Shown: one piece after another, positions 1-7,950 of the stretch
How positions within the stretch are numbered: position 1 is the first letter of the stretch
How the letters are laid out: every line of letters starts with the position of its first letter
Source: JBFWUW01 sp050247075
GTDB lineage: Bacteria; Planctomycetota; Planctomycetia; Pirellulales; JBFWUW01
Assembly (NCBI GenBank): GCA_050247075.1
Contig: JBFWUW010000092.1
Span: 1 to 24,450 of the forward strand
DNA length: 24,450 nucleotides
Direction of reading: 5' to 3'
The notes under the pieces: model-generated
What the model was told of the DNA's origin: nothing
Databases searched by the model: none
The model's input: the letters and a program-made list of their open reading frames with translations, nothing else
Program-made: the position numbers and the translations under genes

Positions 1-15
1 GTGCTCTTCCGATCT
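1..15. other. Illumina adapter remnant (not genomic)
   Basis: The first 15 bases read GTGCTCTTCCGATCT, which is the 3' end of the Illumina TruSeq read-2 adapter. In the frame of the adjoining kinase gene it would add the residues DRKS, a tell-tale of adapter read-through. Genuine sequence probably begins at base 16. This also shows that the window begins at an assembly end and not at a biological boundary. Confidence 0.93.
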
Positions 16-1928
16 CTTTGCCCCAAACGGCGGCTTGTTTCTCCCAATTGCATGTAACAAGACGCCAGCCCCAGTTCGCTGCGCGGCGATTTCTGGTCAA
101 CAAGAGAAAGCCGCTGCAAGGCCTCAAACGCCGCGTTGGCGCGGCGGTGGGCTGCTTCTAAGTCTCCTGCTTGCAGGTCGTTGTCGCTCAATTTGACCAG
201 AATCTGGCTTAAGTCTTGTTGGGCTTGTAAGCTGTGCGAGGTGGATTTCGCCAGCCGTTCGGCAATTGCCAAAGCACGCGAGTATTGCTCGCGCGCGGCT
301 CCGGTGGCATTCAGCCCGTCGTCGTCGCCGATCGTCAAGAACACATCACCCAATGAAACATGGGCAGCCAGGGCACCGCGGTCACTGCGGTTAGATCCCG
401 CCAACTCCTTGGCAACCTGCCGCAGGCCGTCGAGTGATTGGCGCAGAATCTCCTTTCGCACGGCCTGGCTGCCCGGAACGGAGTTCAGCCGGTTCTGAAT
501 TTGAAACACCACGCGTTCCAGGCTTTCCAATGCCAGCCTGGCTTGAGCTTCCGCGGTTTCGGCGCTGCGCTGCTGCTTGTCGCGGGCTTGTGCAATCAGC
601 AACACGGAGACGGACAAGGTGGCGATAACGGCGATGGTCGCCAGAAACGACACCGCGGCCGCGGCGGCCAGTGCCGGCTTGCGGCGGCACCACCGCCACA
701 TCCGGGCAACTCGCCCCAGGGGCCGCGCCAGAATCGGCTCTCCGGCCAGAAATCGGGCCAATTCCTCCGCCAGTTGCCTCGCATCGTCGTAGCGCCGGAG
801 GGGATTCTTCTCCAGACACTTATGGGTGATGGTCTCTAAATCGCGTGGCACCGCCGGATTCAACAACCGCAGGGCGACTGGTTCTTGCTCGCTAACTTGG
901 CGCAGCGTCTCAGCCACGTTTGCCGCTTGGAAGGGGGGGCGGCCGGCCAGCATGGCATACAACACCGCTCCCATCGCATAAACATCCGCCAAAGGGCCGA
1001 CCCGGTCAGCCTTGCCGGCGGCTTGTTCCGGCGGCATGAAACTGGGCGTCCCCATCACATCGCCGCTTTGCGTCAGGCCCTGGTCTGTGTCGAGACGCTT
1101 CGCCAAACCAAAGTCCGTCACACGTGGCTTCCAAGGCGCGTGCGTTGCCAGTTGAATTCCGCCCGACGTTAAGCGCGAGTCCGGCGAACTACTTGCCTGC
1201 AACAAAATATTTCCCGGCTTCAGATCGCGATGCACAACACCCCGTTCGTGCGCGTAATGGACGGCCTCAGCAACTTGCCTGGCGATCTCGGCCGAATCGC
1301 GGGGAGGCAAAGGCCCAGTGGCCAGTCGCATTGCCAGACTATCGCCCGCGACGAAGCCCATCGTGAAATAGTGCTGCCGCTCGCACTGGCCAATTTCGTA
1401 AACGGGGACGATGCCCGCGTGATCAAGCCGCGCAGCGGCCTCGGCCTCGGCATGAAACCGCCGAATTTCCGCGGTATCCGCGAAATCTCCGGCAAGAATC
1501 ATCTTGATGGCCACGATACGGTCGAGCGACCGTTGACGTGCGCGATACACCACCCCCATGCCGCCCCGTCCGACTTGTTCCAGCAGTTCATAGTCGCCAA
1601 ACAATCGCGGCGAGGATGTGTCAGCCGAGTTGGGAGCCAGTTCATCGTTACAGGGCGTGGCATGCGGATGAACGGTATCGGCCAGCGCCAGATTGAGCCG
1701 GTCGACCAATGCGTCGACAAGACTGTCGCCGTCGTGGCCGGGAACCGCGGCCTGCCGCCGGACGATATCGATTAGCGGGTCCGAGGGATTTAGTTCACGC
1801 AGCACTTCTAGGCAGCGCGTGCAATGCTCTAGGTGAGAATCGAGCGACAGGGCTTCTTGCGCATTCAACTGCCCCAGCATCAGCCGTCCCAGCGTCTCTA
1901 CATCGGGACAGTCTAGCATCGGTAGCAT
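16..1928 (-). CDS. Hanks-type serine/threonine protein kinase, C-terminus cut by contig end
   Basis: This transmembrane Ser/Thr kinase phosphorylates proteins in signal transduction. Its frame is open from ATG at 1928 through the left edge. Residues 32-39 carry an HxxxCxxC motif like the zinc-binding part of anti-sigma factors. The kinase domain follows: glycine loop GRGGMGVV (120-127), VAIK lysine K142, HRDLKPGN with catalytic D235, DFG with D272, and GTPSFMPPE. After a basic WRWCRRKP stretch there is one membrane span at about 420-445, then an A/L/E-rich helical region, probably TPR-like, that runs off the edge. The N-terminal half should be cytoplasmic and the helical part outside. An ATG three codons downstream is an alternative start. 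No clear ribosome binding site is visible. The kinase call is certain; its target is unknown, and no regulated partner gene is adjacent. Confidence 0.93.
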
Positions 1929-2051
1929 GTGACACCCGACCGCGCCAAGGTATTCCTCGTTCGCCGACGAAATCGCTCCACATTGGCTAATAGCTTGCCC
2001 GAACCCGATGGGAAATCAAGAAAAAAACAACTTCCGAACGACGCCAGGGGC

Positions 2052-2077
2052 GGACTCAGCCAGGGGACTCAGCCAGG
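2052..2077. repeat. 13-bp tandem duplication
   Basis: The unit GGACTCAGCCAGG occurs twice head to tail (2052-2064 and 2065-2077) and is followed by GGACACCC. It lies in the 195-bp gap between the kinase start and the large left repeat. Apart from this I see nothing else in 1929-2123. Confidence 0.8.
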
Positions 2078-2358
2078 GGACACCCATAATTTGCGCGTGG
2101 GGCCATTACCGTTGCGATGGGGACCTAACACATTACTGAAATACATGTTACGAAATCGGCCGCATGTGTTCCACCACCACGGAGACCTAGGTCGCCGTGG
2201 AGCCGGCTCTGTTCGCTCGCTCGGGGACCATAAGCGGGCCTTGATGGATGTGCGGTACGCTCTAAGAGGCACGATCGCCACGGGCAAGCCCACTATCGCC
2301 GGCCACCCGGTCCCTGAGCAGGCGTAGACAATATATTTAAAAATATATATTTTAATAG

Positions 2359-2386
2359 TTGTTAACACGATCAATTATGGTACAAT
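2359..2386 (+). promoter_or_regulatory. Predicted sigma70-type promoter inside the left repeat
   Basis: TTGTTA (2359-2364), a 16-bp spacer, then TACAAT (2381-2386). It lies in a markedly AT-rich patch within GC-rich DNA. The right repeat has the better-matching TTGACA-16-TACAAT at the equivalent place. Transcription would run inward through the rest of the repeat. No gene starts directly downstream. Confidence 0.5.
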
Positions 2387-2693
2387 CGCAGGCGTCCGAC
2401 TTTGCGCGCCGACGTGTTCTTTGCACGCCCAACGGCCGCGAAGCACCTAAACCGCCCAGGCATCGTCGTCCGCCGCGTGCTCGAACAGCATGGCCGTGGC
2501 GGGCGTTTGATCGGGCGAGTCACTTACTAGGGCTATCGTTACCGGCTGGTCGGTTGATGCAGGAGCGGTCTCTTTCTCGCCGCTCTCTCCGCCGACCGGT
2601 ACGTGCGACGGGGCCACTAAATATTTTTGAAACGCGGTCGTCACGCGGGGCGCTAACGTTGCGCGCCGCCAGAATTCACCCTTCTTGCAGGCG

Positions 2694-3124
2694 AACCTGC
2701 ACCACAACCCCCCCAAAACACGGCAATTTTGGAACAGGTAACGTAGCTTGGCCCCCCATGAGCGGCGCTGCTCCCGCATTGCCACTGGCGGTGATCCTGA
2801 TTGTCCCTTGCCTTTCGGCATTCCACGCACGATGGAGAACCAATCGCCCATCAAGCCGGCAAAGCAGGAGCTTTGCGGCGACGTTTACCTGTACCACAAC
2901 CCCCCAAAACACGGCAATTTTGGAACAGGTAACGTAGCTTGGCCCCCCATGAGCGGCGCTGCTCCCGCATTGCCGCTGGCGGTGATCCTGATTGTCCAAT
3001 GCCCTTCGGCATTCCACGCACGATGGAGAACCAATCGCCCATCAAACCGGCAAAGCAGGAGCTTTGCGGCGACGCTTACCTGTACCACAACCCCCCAAAA
3101 CACGGCAAAAATGGAACAGGTAAC
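2694..3124 (+). repeat. 191-bp tandem array with three ~50-bp nested inverted repeats
   Basis: Three copies of a roughly 50-bp element lie at 2694-2742, 2883-2933 and 3074-3124. They end at spacings of exactly 191 bp, giving two full tandem units (2743-2933 and 2934-3124). Copies 2 and 3 have outer arms of the type TTACCTG and CAGGTAAC; copy 1 has AACCTG on its outer side. Copies 1 and 2 also have inner arms CCAAAA and TTTTGG around CACGGCAA. In copy 3 the inner right arm is AAAATGG, so the inner stem is lost. The unit between the copies contains ATGAGCGGCGCTGCTCCCGC. Because 191 is not divisible by 3, reading frame is not kept from unit to unit. This argues for a DNA or RNA structural role. 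Confidence 0.87.
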
Positions 3125-3167
3125 GCGGATTAGCCTGGCCCGCGTTACCTATTCGCCGTTACCACGG

Positions 3168-6100
3168 CTACTGCGTTTTGATCTCCAAGCCGCTCGGCGC
3201 GGCGATGGAGAGGGCCACGCCGCCGGGACCGTTGGTGTTTTCCACCTTCAACAAGATCGTGTTGCGGCCGGCGCGCAGTGGCGTCTTCACCCGGTCTTGG
3301 GCATAGCCCACGGCCCGGCTTCCCTTGAACTCGTGAACTTGCTTGCCGTTCACCCAGACTTTGCAACCGTCGTCGCTGCCGATCAACAATTCGGCGGTTT
3401 GGTCGGCGGCGCTGTCGGCGTGGACCAAGAAGTAGTTGGTTACATGGTCGGTCTTCAAACCGCGTCCCTGGCAATACTTGACCTGATCGACCGACAGAAA
3501 GCCTCCATTATTGATACAAGCCACTTCCTCCCAGCGGTTGGTCTTGCCGCCGATGCCCGGCAACGTGGCGGTCAGGTCGATCTTGTCCAGCGATTGCTCG
3601 ATGCCAAAATCCTTGTCCAGTCCCTTATCGTCGCTGCTGTCGAACGGACCCAGCACGCGGAAGCGGTCAACATGCGTGGTCGAATCTCGCAGCCCGGCCA
3701 GATAGGCTAGCATGTCCGCCGCGTCCTGGGCCGACACATCCTTCAACACCAGTTCTGGCATTAGCGACTTTTGCTGCGGGCTCATGTCTTCAATCTCAGC
3801 GGTGGAAATCCGCAGCAGTTCGTTCTTGACATCTCGCAGCACGACTTGCTGTTCGCCTTTCTCAACCAAAAAGCCAATGAAGATCTGCCCGCTGGTCGTT
3901 TCCACCAGGTACGGAATAAACTCCGGCGCAATCGCCTTGGACGGCTGCAGAATGGTTTCCAGCAGGGTCTTCAGCTCGTACTTCTTGCCGATCTGGCTGA
4001 GGTCTGGCCCCAACGTTCCGCCGACACCCTTGGCCCGATGGCACGTCTTGCATTGCGCGGCCGAGCTATTGAAGAAGATCTGCTCGCCGCGGGCAGCGTC
4101 ACCCTGCAGCGCCAGAATCTCCTCCGGCTTGATGGCATCGCCCAGCCGCTTGGGCCGCTGATCGACGGGAATGAACCGCTCAAACAATAGCCGCACGTTC
4201 ACATCGGGATGGCTGGTGGCCTTGGCAATCGCCTGCTGTTGCAGACTGGCCGGCAGCTTCTTCTCGTCGATAAACCGCAACACCACCAACGCCCCGCCCG
4301 TCCCCGACATCAGGCGATCTACCGCCCGCGTTTGCAACTCGGGCTGGGCTTTGTCGGCGGTCAAAATATCGCGCAGCACGCGGGCGTCTTGCTGGTCGGC
4401 AAGGGCGTCCACCGCGGCGGCCTGAATTTCGGCCTTGGGATCGGCAAGCAAACCGCTGAGGGTGGCGCTCAGTCCTTCCACCCGCAGTTGGCTCAGCGTC
4501 TTGATAGCCTGCTGACGGGCGGCCGTGCCGGCGCTGGCGCTGGTGGCCAAGGCGGTCACGTCGGCACCCAAGGCATTCAAGCCTTGCTCGCCGATCGCCG
4601 TCAGTACCTGGCTCTGCAACGCTGGATCGGCCAACACCTTCCTCAGCGTATCGGTCAGCAGTGCCTCGCCAGCCAGTTCCTTCCAACTGCCGGACAAATT
4701 GCCCACGACGCGGGTCAGCGCCAAAGCCCGCAAATCGGCGGGAGACTTTTCATTGGCCACAATCTTGAGCAATCCGCGACCGGCCTCGGCCGAGGAGATG
4801 TCACCCGCCACCGCCAAGAGAGCCTTGGCCGCTTCCGCGTCGGTGCCGGCGTTGGCCAGCGCCTGCTGCACAAACGCGGCAGCCGCTTTGTCATTAAGAA
4901 CTTGCATCAGCGGCAATTGCGTCAGCTTCCACTTGCCAGCCTTATCGAGCCGGGCGTACAGATCGTCCTTGCGGTCTGCCGCTGCCGCGTTGATGGTCTC
5001 CAGTTGGTAGCGGTCTGTTCCGTCATAGGTCAAGGCAATCTTGGCCAAGGCGGCCAACCCGCGGTCTCCACCAATGTCGCGGGTAGCCAACGTCACCTCT
5101 CGGCGGACTTCGCCATCGGCATCGTCGATGAGCTTCAAGATGGCATCGGCGTACAAGTCGCCGTGCCGCCGCAAGATTCGCACGGCCAAAGCCCGGAAGG
5201 CCGGGTCGCTATTGTCCAGTTGCGCCACGACGGCCTTTTGGCCCTCCGCGCCGATGCGGTCCAACAACCACAAAGCCCGGGCGCGATACTTAGCCTCGCC
5301 TTGGCTGGCCAGCAACGACAGCGGTCCAACGGCGTTCGTTCCCTCCGCCAGCAATCGTTCTCGCGCCAAAAACTGCGTAGCCAGATTGGGGCTTTTCAAG
5401 CCGGTGAGGGCATCGGGAATGTTGGCATAAGGACCGGGCTGCTCCTGCCGAGACAGCTTCTTACCCGTCGGGGTCAGACGGAAAATACGCCCGCGATCGG
5501 GGTCGTTGTAGGCATGGCCCCCCACGCCGCCGTCGTACCAGTCGCTAACCAGCAGGCTGCCATCGGGGGCGGTGCAGACATCGTCGGGGCGAAAGTAGTT
5601 ATCGCCGTCAGTGGTCAGAATATTCTGGCTCGTAGCCTGATAGCCAAACCCCGATTTCTCATGACGATAGATGCGGACTTCGCGCGGGCCGGCATCGGCA
5701 TGGATGGGGGCGGCGGTGTAGTCCGGCCCGAAAGCGTCACCCTCGTACAAACACATGCCGCAGGGAGAGCCAAAACCGGTCACCAGCGTGGCCGGCACGT
5801 AGCCGGGGGTAAAGCCGCGGAAGTGCCAATGTTCGCGGAAGGGCGTACCAGGCGGAACTTTTTGGTCGAGTTCCTCCTTTTTGAAGGGAGGGCCGCCAAA
5901 CCAACCGTAGTTGCCACCTTCCAGAATCCAACAAATGCGGACACTGAAATTGCCATCGTTGTCGTTGTCGCTGCAAAAGGCCTCGCCAAACGAGTTGACC
6001 GCGATCTCATAAGGATTGCGGAAATTGACCGCCACGGTCTCCAGCTTCGTGCCGTCCAACTCGCCGCGCAGCATGGCACCCCACTTGAACTCAATCTGGC

Positions 6101-6662
6101 TGCCATCCAGCCCAGTCACGTTAAAGCCGGTATCGCCGTGGGCCATCCACCATTTGTGGTCCGGTCCCAACACCAGGCTGTGAGCGCCGTGGTCGTGGTT
6201 CTTGCCGCCAAAACCGGTCAGCAGTTTCGTCGGGGGACCGTCGGCCATCAGGTCGTGGTTCTTGTCTTCGTAGACCCACAGATCGGGGCTGGTCGCCACG
6301 TAAACCTTGTCGCCGGCCACGCAAATGCTCATCGGTGCAAAGATGCCCTCGGCAAAGACCGTTACCTTGTCGGCCCGGCCGTCGCCGTCGGTATCTTCCA
6401 GCACCTTGATTTTGTCGGCGGGCGGATCCTTGGCCTTCGAGCGGTACCATTGAATCTCGGCCACCCACACACGGCCGTGCGTGTCGATATCGATGGCCGA
6501 CGGGTTGGTAATCAGCGGCTCGCTGGCGAACAGCGAAACATCGAATCCATCCGGCACACGCAAGGTTTGCAACTCTTCGTCGGCGGGCTTTTGCGCCCAG
6601 CAGGCCGAAGCGATCAATAAGCACGCACCCACCGCGGCAACAACATGGCGAAAGTATGTCAT
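3168..6662 (-). CDS. Secreted PVC-type propeller/HEAT/cytochrome c protein
   Basis: This 1,164-residue exported protein is probably a periplasmic haem-binding dehydrogenase-like protein of the family typical of Planctomycetes and Verrucomicrobia. I chose ATG at 6662 because it begins a clean signal peptide (MTYFRHVVAAVGACLLIASA, then CWAQ); a frame 37 codons longer adds an unlikely leader. In order it has a beta-propeller region at about 30-410 with many Asp-Gly loops, alpha-helical HEAT-like repeats at about 415-800, and a cytochrome c domain with CKTCH (C871, C874, H875) and likely distal ligand M968 in LMPE. A final module at about 985-1164 contains GSDDGCKVWVNGK and resembles a PA14/jelly-roll sugar-binding fold. 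The organisation matches the TIGR02604 plus TIGR02603 family architecture. Substrate unknown. It stands alone between the left repeat and a divergent gene. Confidence 0.93.
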   Translation of the reverse strand: MTYFRHVVAAVGACLLIASACWAQKPADEELQTLRVPDGFDVSLFASEPLITNPSAIDIDTHGRVWVAEIQWYRSKAKDPPADKIKVLEDTDGDGRADKVTVFAEGIFAPMSICVAGDKVYVATSPDLWVYEDKNHDLMADGPPTKLLTGFGGKNHDHGAHSLVLGPDHKWWMAHGDTGFNVTGLDGSQIEFKWGAMLRGELDGTKLETVAVNFRNPYEIAVNSFGEAFCSDNDNDGNFSVRICWILEGGNYGWFGGPPFKKEELDQKVPPGTPFREHWHFRGFTPGYVPATLVTGFGSPCGMCLYEGDAFGPDYTAAPIHADAGPREVRIYRHEKSGFGYQATSQNILTTDGDNYFRPDDVCTAPDGSLLVSDWYDGGVGGHAYNDPDRGRIFRLTPTGKKLSRQEQPGPYANIPDALTGLKSPNLATQFLARERLLAEGTNAVGPLSLLASQGEAKYRARALWLLDRIGAEGQKAVVAQLDNSDPAFRALAVRILRRHGDLYADAILKLIDDADGEVRREVTLATRDIGGDRGLAALAKIALTYDGTDRYQLETINAAAADRKDDLYARLDKAGKWKLTQLPLMQVLNDKAAAAFVQQALANAGTDAEAAKALLAVAGDISSAEAGRGLLKIVANEKSPADLRALALTRVVGNLSGSWKELAGEALLTDTLRKVLADPALQSQVLTAIGEQGLNALGADVTALATSASAGTAARQQAIKTLSQLRVEGLSATLSGLLADPKAEIQAAAVDALADQQDARVLRDILTADKAQPELQTRAVDRLMSGTGGALVVLRFIDEKKLPASLQQQAIAKATSHPDVNVRLLFERFIPVDQRPKRLGDAIKPEEILALQGDAARGEQIFFNSSAAQCKTCHRAKGVGGTLGPDLSQIGKKYELKTLLETILQPSKAIAPEFIPYLVETTSGQIFIGFLVEKGEQQVVLRDVKNELLRISTAEIEDMSPQQKSLMPELVLKDVSAQDAADMLAYLAGLRDSTTHVDRFRVLGPFDSSDDKGLDKDFGIEQSLDKIDLTATLPGIGGKTNRWEEVACINNGGFLSVDQVKYCQGRGLKTDHVTNYFLVHADSAADQTAELLIGSDDGCKVWVNGKQVHEFKGSRAVGYAQDRVKTPLRAGRNTILLKVENTNGPGGVALSIAAPSGLEIKTQ

Positions 6663-6800
6663 GGAATTCTTAGCCAGAAGGAACAGGGACGAAGAATCGC
6701 CGCCACCGAAACGTGGCAAGGCGAGCCGCCTATGATAATCTGCCAACACGCCGAGAGCCAATCGGTGGGACAATCAATCGGATAGAATTGGAGCGCGAGG

Positions 6801-6831
6801 GATTTTCGATTCTTGATTTCCGATTTTGGAT
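6801..6831. repeat. Short A/T-rich interspersed repeat upstream of the trpD-like gene
   Basis: This stretch is built from GATTTTCGATTCTTGATTTC-like words. Its reverse complement shares ATCAAGAATCGAAAATC exactly with 19948-19982, upstream of the Rid gene. Translated, such repeats give the familiar spurious NPKSEI/NRKS peptides. It lies in the 243-bp gap between two divergent genes (6663-6905), where no clear promoter was seen. Confidence 0.7.
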
Positions 6832-6905
6832 TGCTAGCCACTAGCTCAAAACTGATCGCCTTCATACCTCATACCTTATTTCCTATCTTCCCCGGAGTTT
6901 TCCTC

Positions 6906-7916
6906 GTGTTGGACTCGATGCTTGGCCAACTTGCTGCTGGCACGGACTTGTCGCTGGAGGAGATGTCGGACGCCATCGACGCCATCATGCAAGGCCGCTG
7001 CACCGAGGGGGAAATCGGCCTGTTGCTGACCGGACTGCGGTTCAAGGGAGAGACCGTGGCCGAGATCGCCGGGGCCGCCACGGCCATGCGCCGGCACATG
7101 GTTCGTATTCGCACGTCGCGGTCGGGTGTCATCGACACCTGCGGGCCGGGGGGAGTGCATTCGGGCACTTTCAATATTAGCACGGCGGCCGCGTTGGTAA
7201 CGGCGGCGGCCGGCGTGCCCGTCGCCAAGCATGGCAACCGCCGCGTCACCAGCAAGACCGGCTCGGCCGATGCCCTGGCGGCGCTGGGGGTGAACATTCA
7301 GGCCGATGTGCCGACGGTCGAAGCTTGTCTGGATCAGTTAGGGATTTGCTTTTGCTTTGCTCCGCTGATGCACCCGGCCATGAAGCAAGTCGCGGCGGTG
7401 CGGCAGAAACTGGGCATGCCGACGATTTTCAATTTGCTGGGACCGCTCACCAACCCGGCCGGCGCAAGGTTTCAATTGCTGGGGGTGGGGCAGCCAGACC
7501 TGCGGCCCAAATTGGCGGCGGCACTGCAACTCTTGGGATCGGAGCGGGCCTTGGTTGTGGGCGGCGACGACGGCTTGGGTGAAGTCACCTTGACCGGCAC
7601 CACCCAAGGCATTGAAGTTAGTCCTGGCCGGCTGGCCGAATTCACCTGGCAGCCGGAGGATTTTGGATTGCCGCCGGCTAGCCTAACGCCGCTGCTGGTG
7701 GAGACCCCTGAGCAAAGCGCGGCGGCGATTCGCGGTGTCCTCGGCGGAGAGATCGGCCCGCGGCGCGATATTGTGGTGCTCAATGCGGCCGCGGCCATTT
7801 TAACGGCCCGGCCGCAAAGCACTCCTCACGCCGCCGCCACCGTAGCGGCCACCGCCATCGACAGCGGCGCGGCGCTTGAGTTGCTGAACAAATTGGTGGA
7901 TTTGAGCTACGCTTGA
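6906..7916 (+). CDS. TrpD-like anthranilate phosphoribosyltransferase family protein
   Basis: Family members transfer a phosphoribosyl group from PRPP to anthranilate in tryptophan synthesis. The 336-residue length fits the family. I chose GTG at 6906, eight bases after a GGAG, because the protein then begins MLDSMLGQL as TrpD proteins do; the upstream ATG at 6813 would add a repeat-derived leader. TFNIST, AAGVPVAKHGNR, SKTGSADALAALGV and FAPLMHPAMKQVA are all close to TrpD consensus. Two key motifs differ. The PRPP loop GTGGD is here GPGGV (80-84), and the metal-binding DGLDE is DGLGE (222-226). Two acidic residues are therefore missing. It could be a normal planctomycete TrpD, a variant with changed metal use, or a TrpD paralogue with another substrate. 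It is followed after 34 bp by an amidohydrolase on the same strand; no other trp genes are nearby. Confidence 0.88.
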   Translation: MLDSMLGQLAAGTDLSLEEMSDAIDAIMQGRCTEGEIGLLLTGLRFKGETVAEIAGAATAMRRHMVRIRTSRSGVIDTCGPGGVHSGTFNISTAAALVTAAAGVPVAKHGNRRVTSKTGSADALAALGVNIQADVPTVEACLDQLGICFCFAPLMHPAMKQVAAVRQKLGMPTIFNLLGPLTNPAGARFQLLGVGQPDLRPKLAAALQLLGSERALVVGGDDGLGEVTLTGTTQGIEVSPGRLAEFTWQPEDFGLPPASLTPLLVETPEQSAAAIRGVLGGEIGPRRDIVVLNAAAAILTARPQSTPHAAATVAATAIDSGAALELLNKLVDLSYA

Positions 7917-7950
7917 CCGGGCAATTCAACAACAACCAACGACTCATTCT

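Larger units (their letters stand above)
2124..3127 (+). repeat. Large dispersed repeat, left copy (inverted partner at 23344-24154)
   Basis: This segment aligns with the reverse complement of 23344-24154 from CCTAACA at its outer end to the CAGGTAACG at its inner end. By eye about four bases in five match. Landmarks shared by both copies are ATGTTACGAAATCGG near the outer end, an AT-rich patch around 2330-2390, TTTGCGCGCCGACGTG, GGGCGAGTC, TTTTTGAAACGCGGTCGTCA, and one or more 191-bp units at the inner end. The left copy is longer because it has one extra 191-bp unit. No transposase reading frame was recognised. Short open frames run through it, but in the tandem part the frame shifts between units. 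The region fills the gene-free gap between the kinase and the PVC cytochrome gene. It is probably a non-autonomous or decayed dispersed element. Confidence 0.88.

Noticed and set aside
2694..3124. CRISPR array
   Set aside because: The repeats are 50 bp with 141-bp spacers that are themselves near identical, so there are no unique spacers and no cas genes.
2748..3710. 320-codon open frame spanning the left repeat and the end of the PVC gene
   Set aside because: It reads through 191-bp repeats in shifting frames and then antisense to a real gene. The peptide has no recognisable domain.
4209..6620. 803-codon open frame on the plus strand
   Set aside because: It is the antisense shadow of the PVC cytochrome gene. 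The opposite strand has a signal peptide, CKTCH and family motifs.
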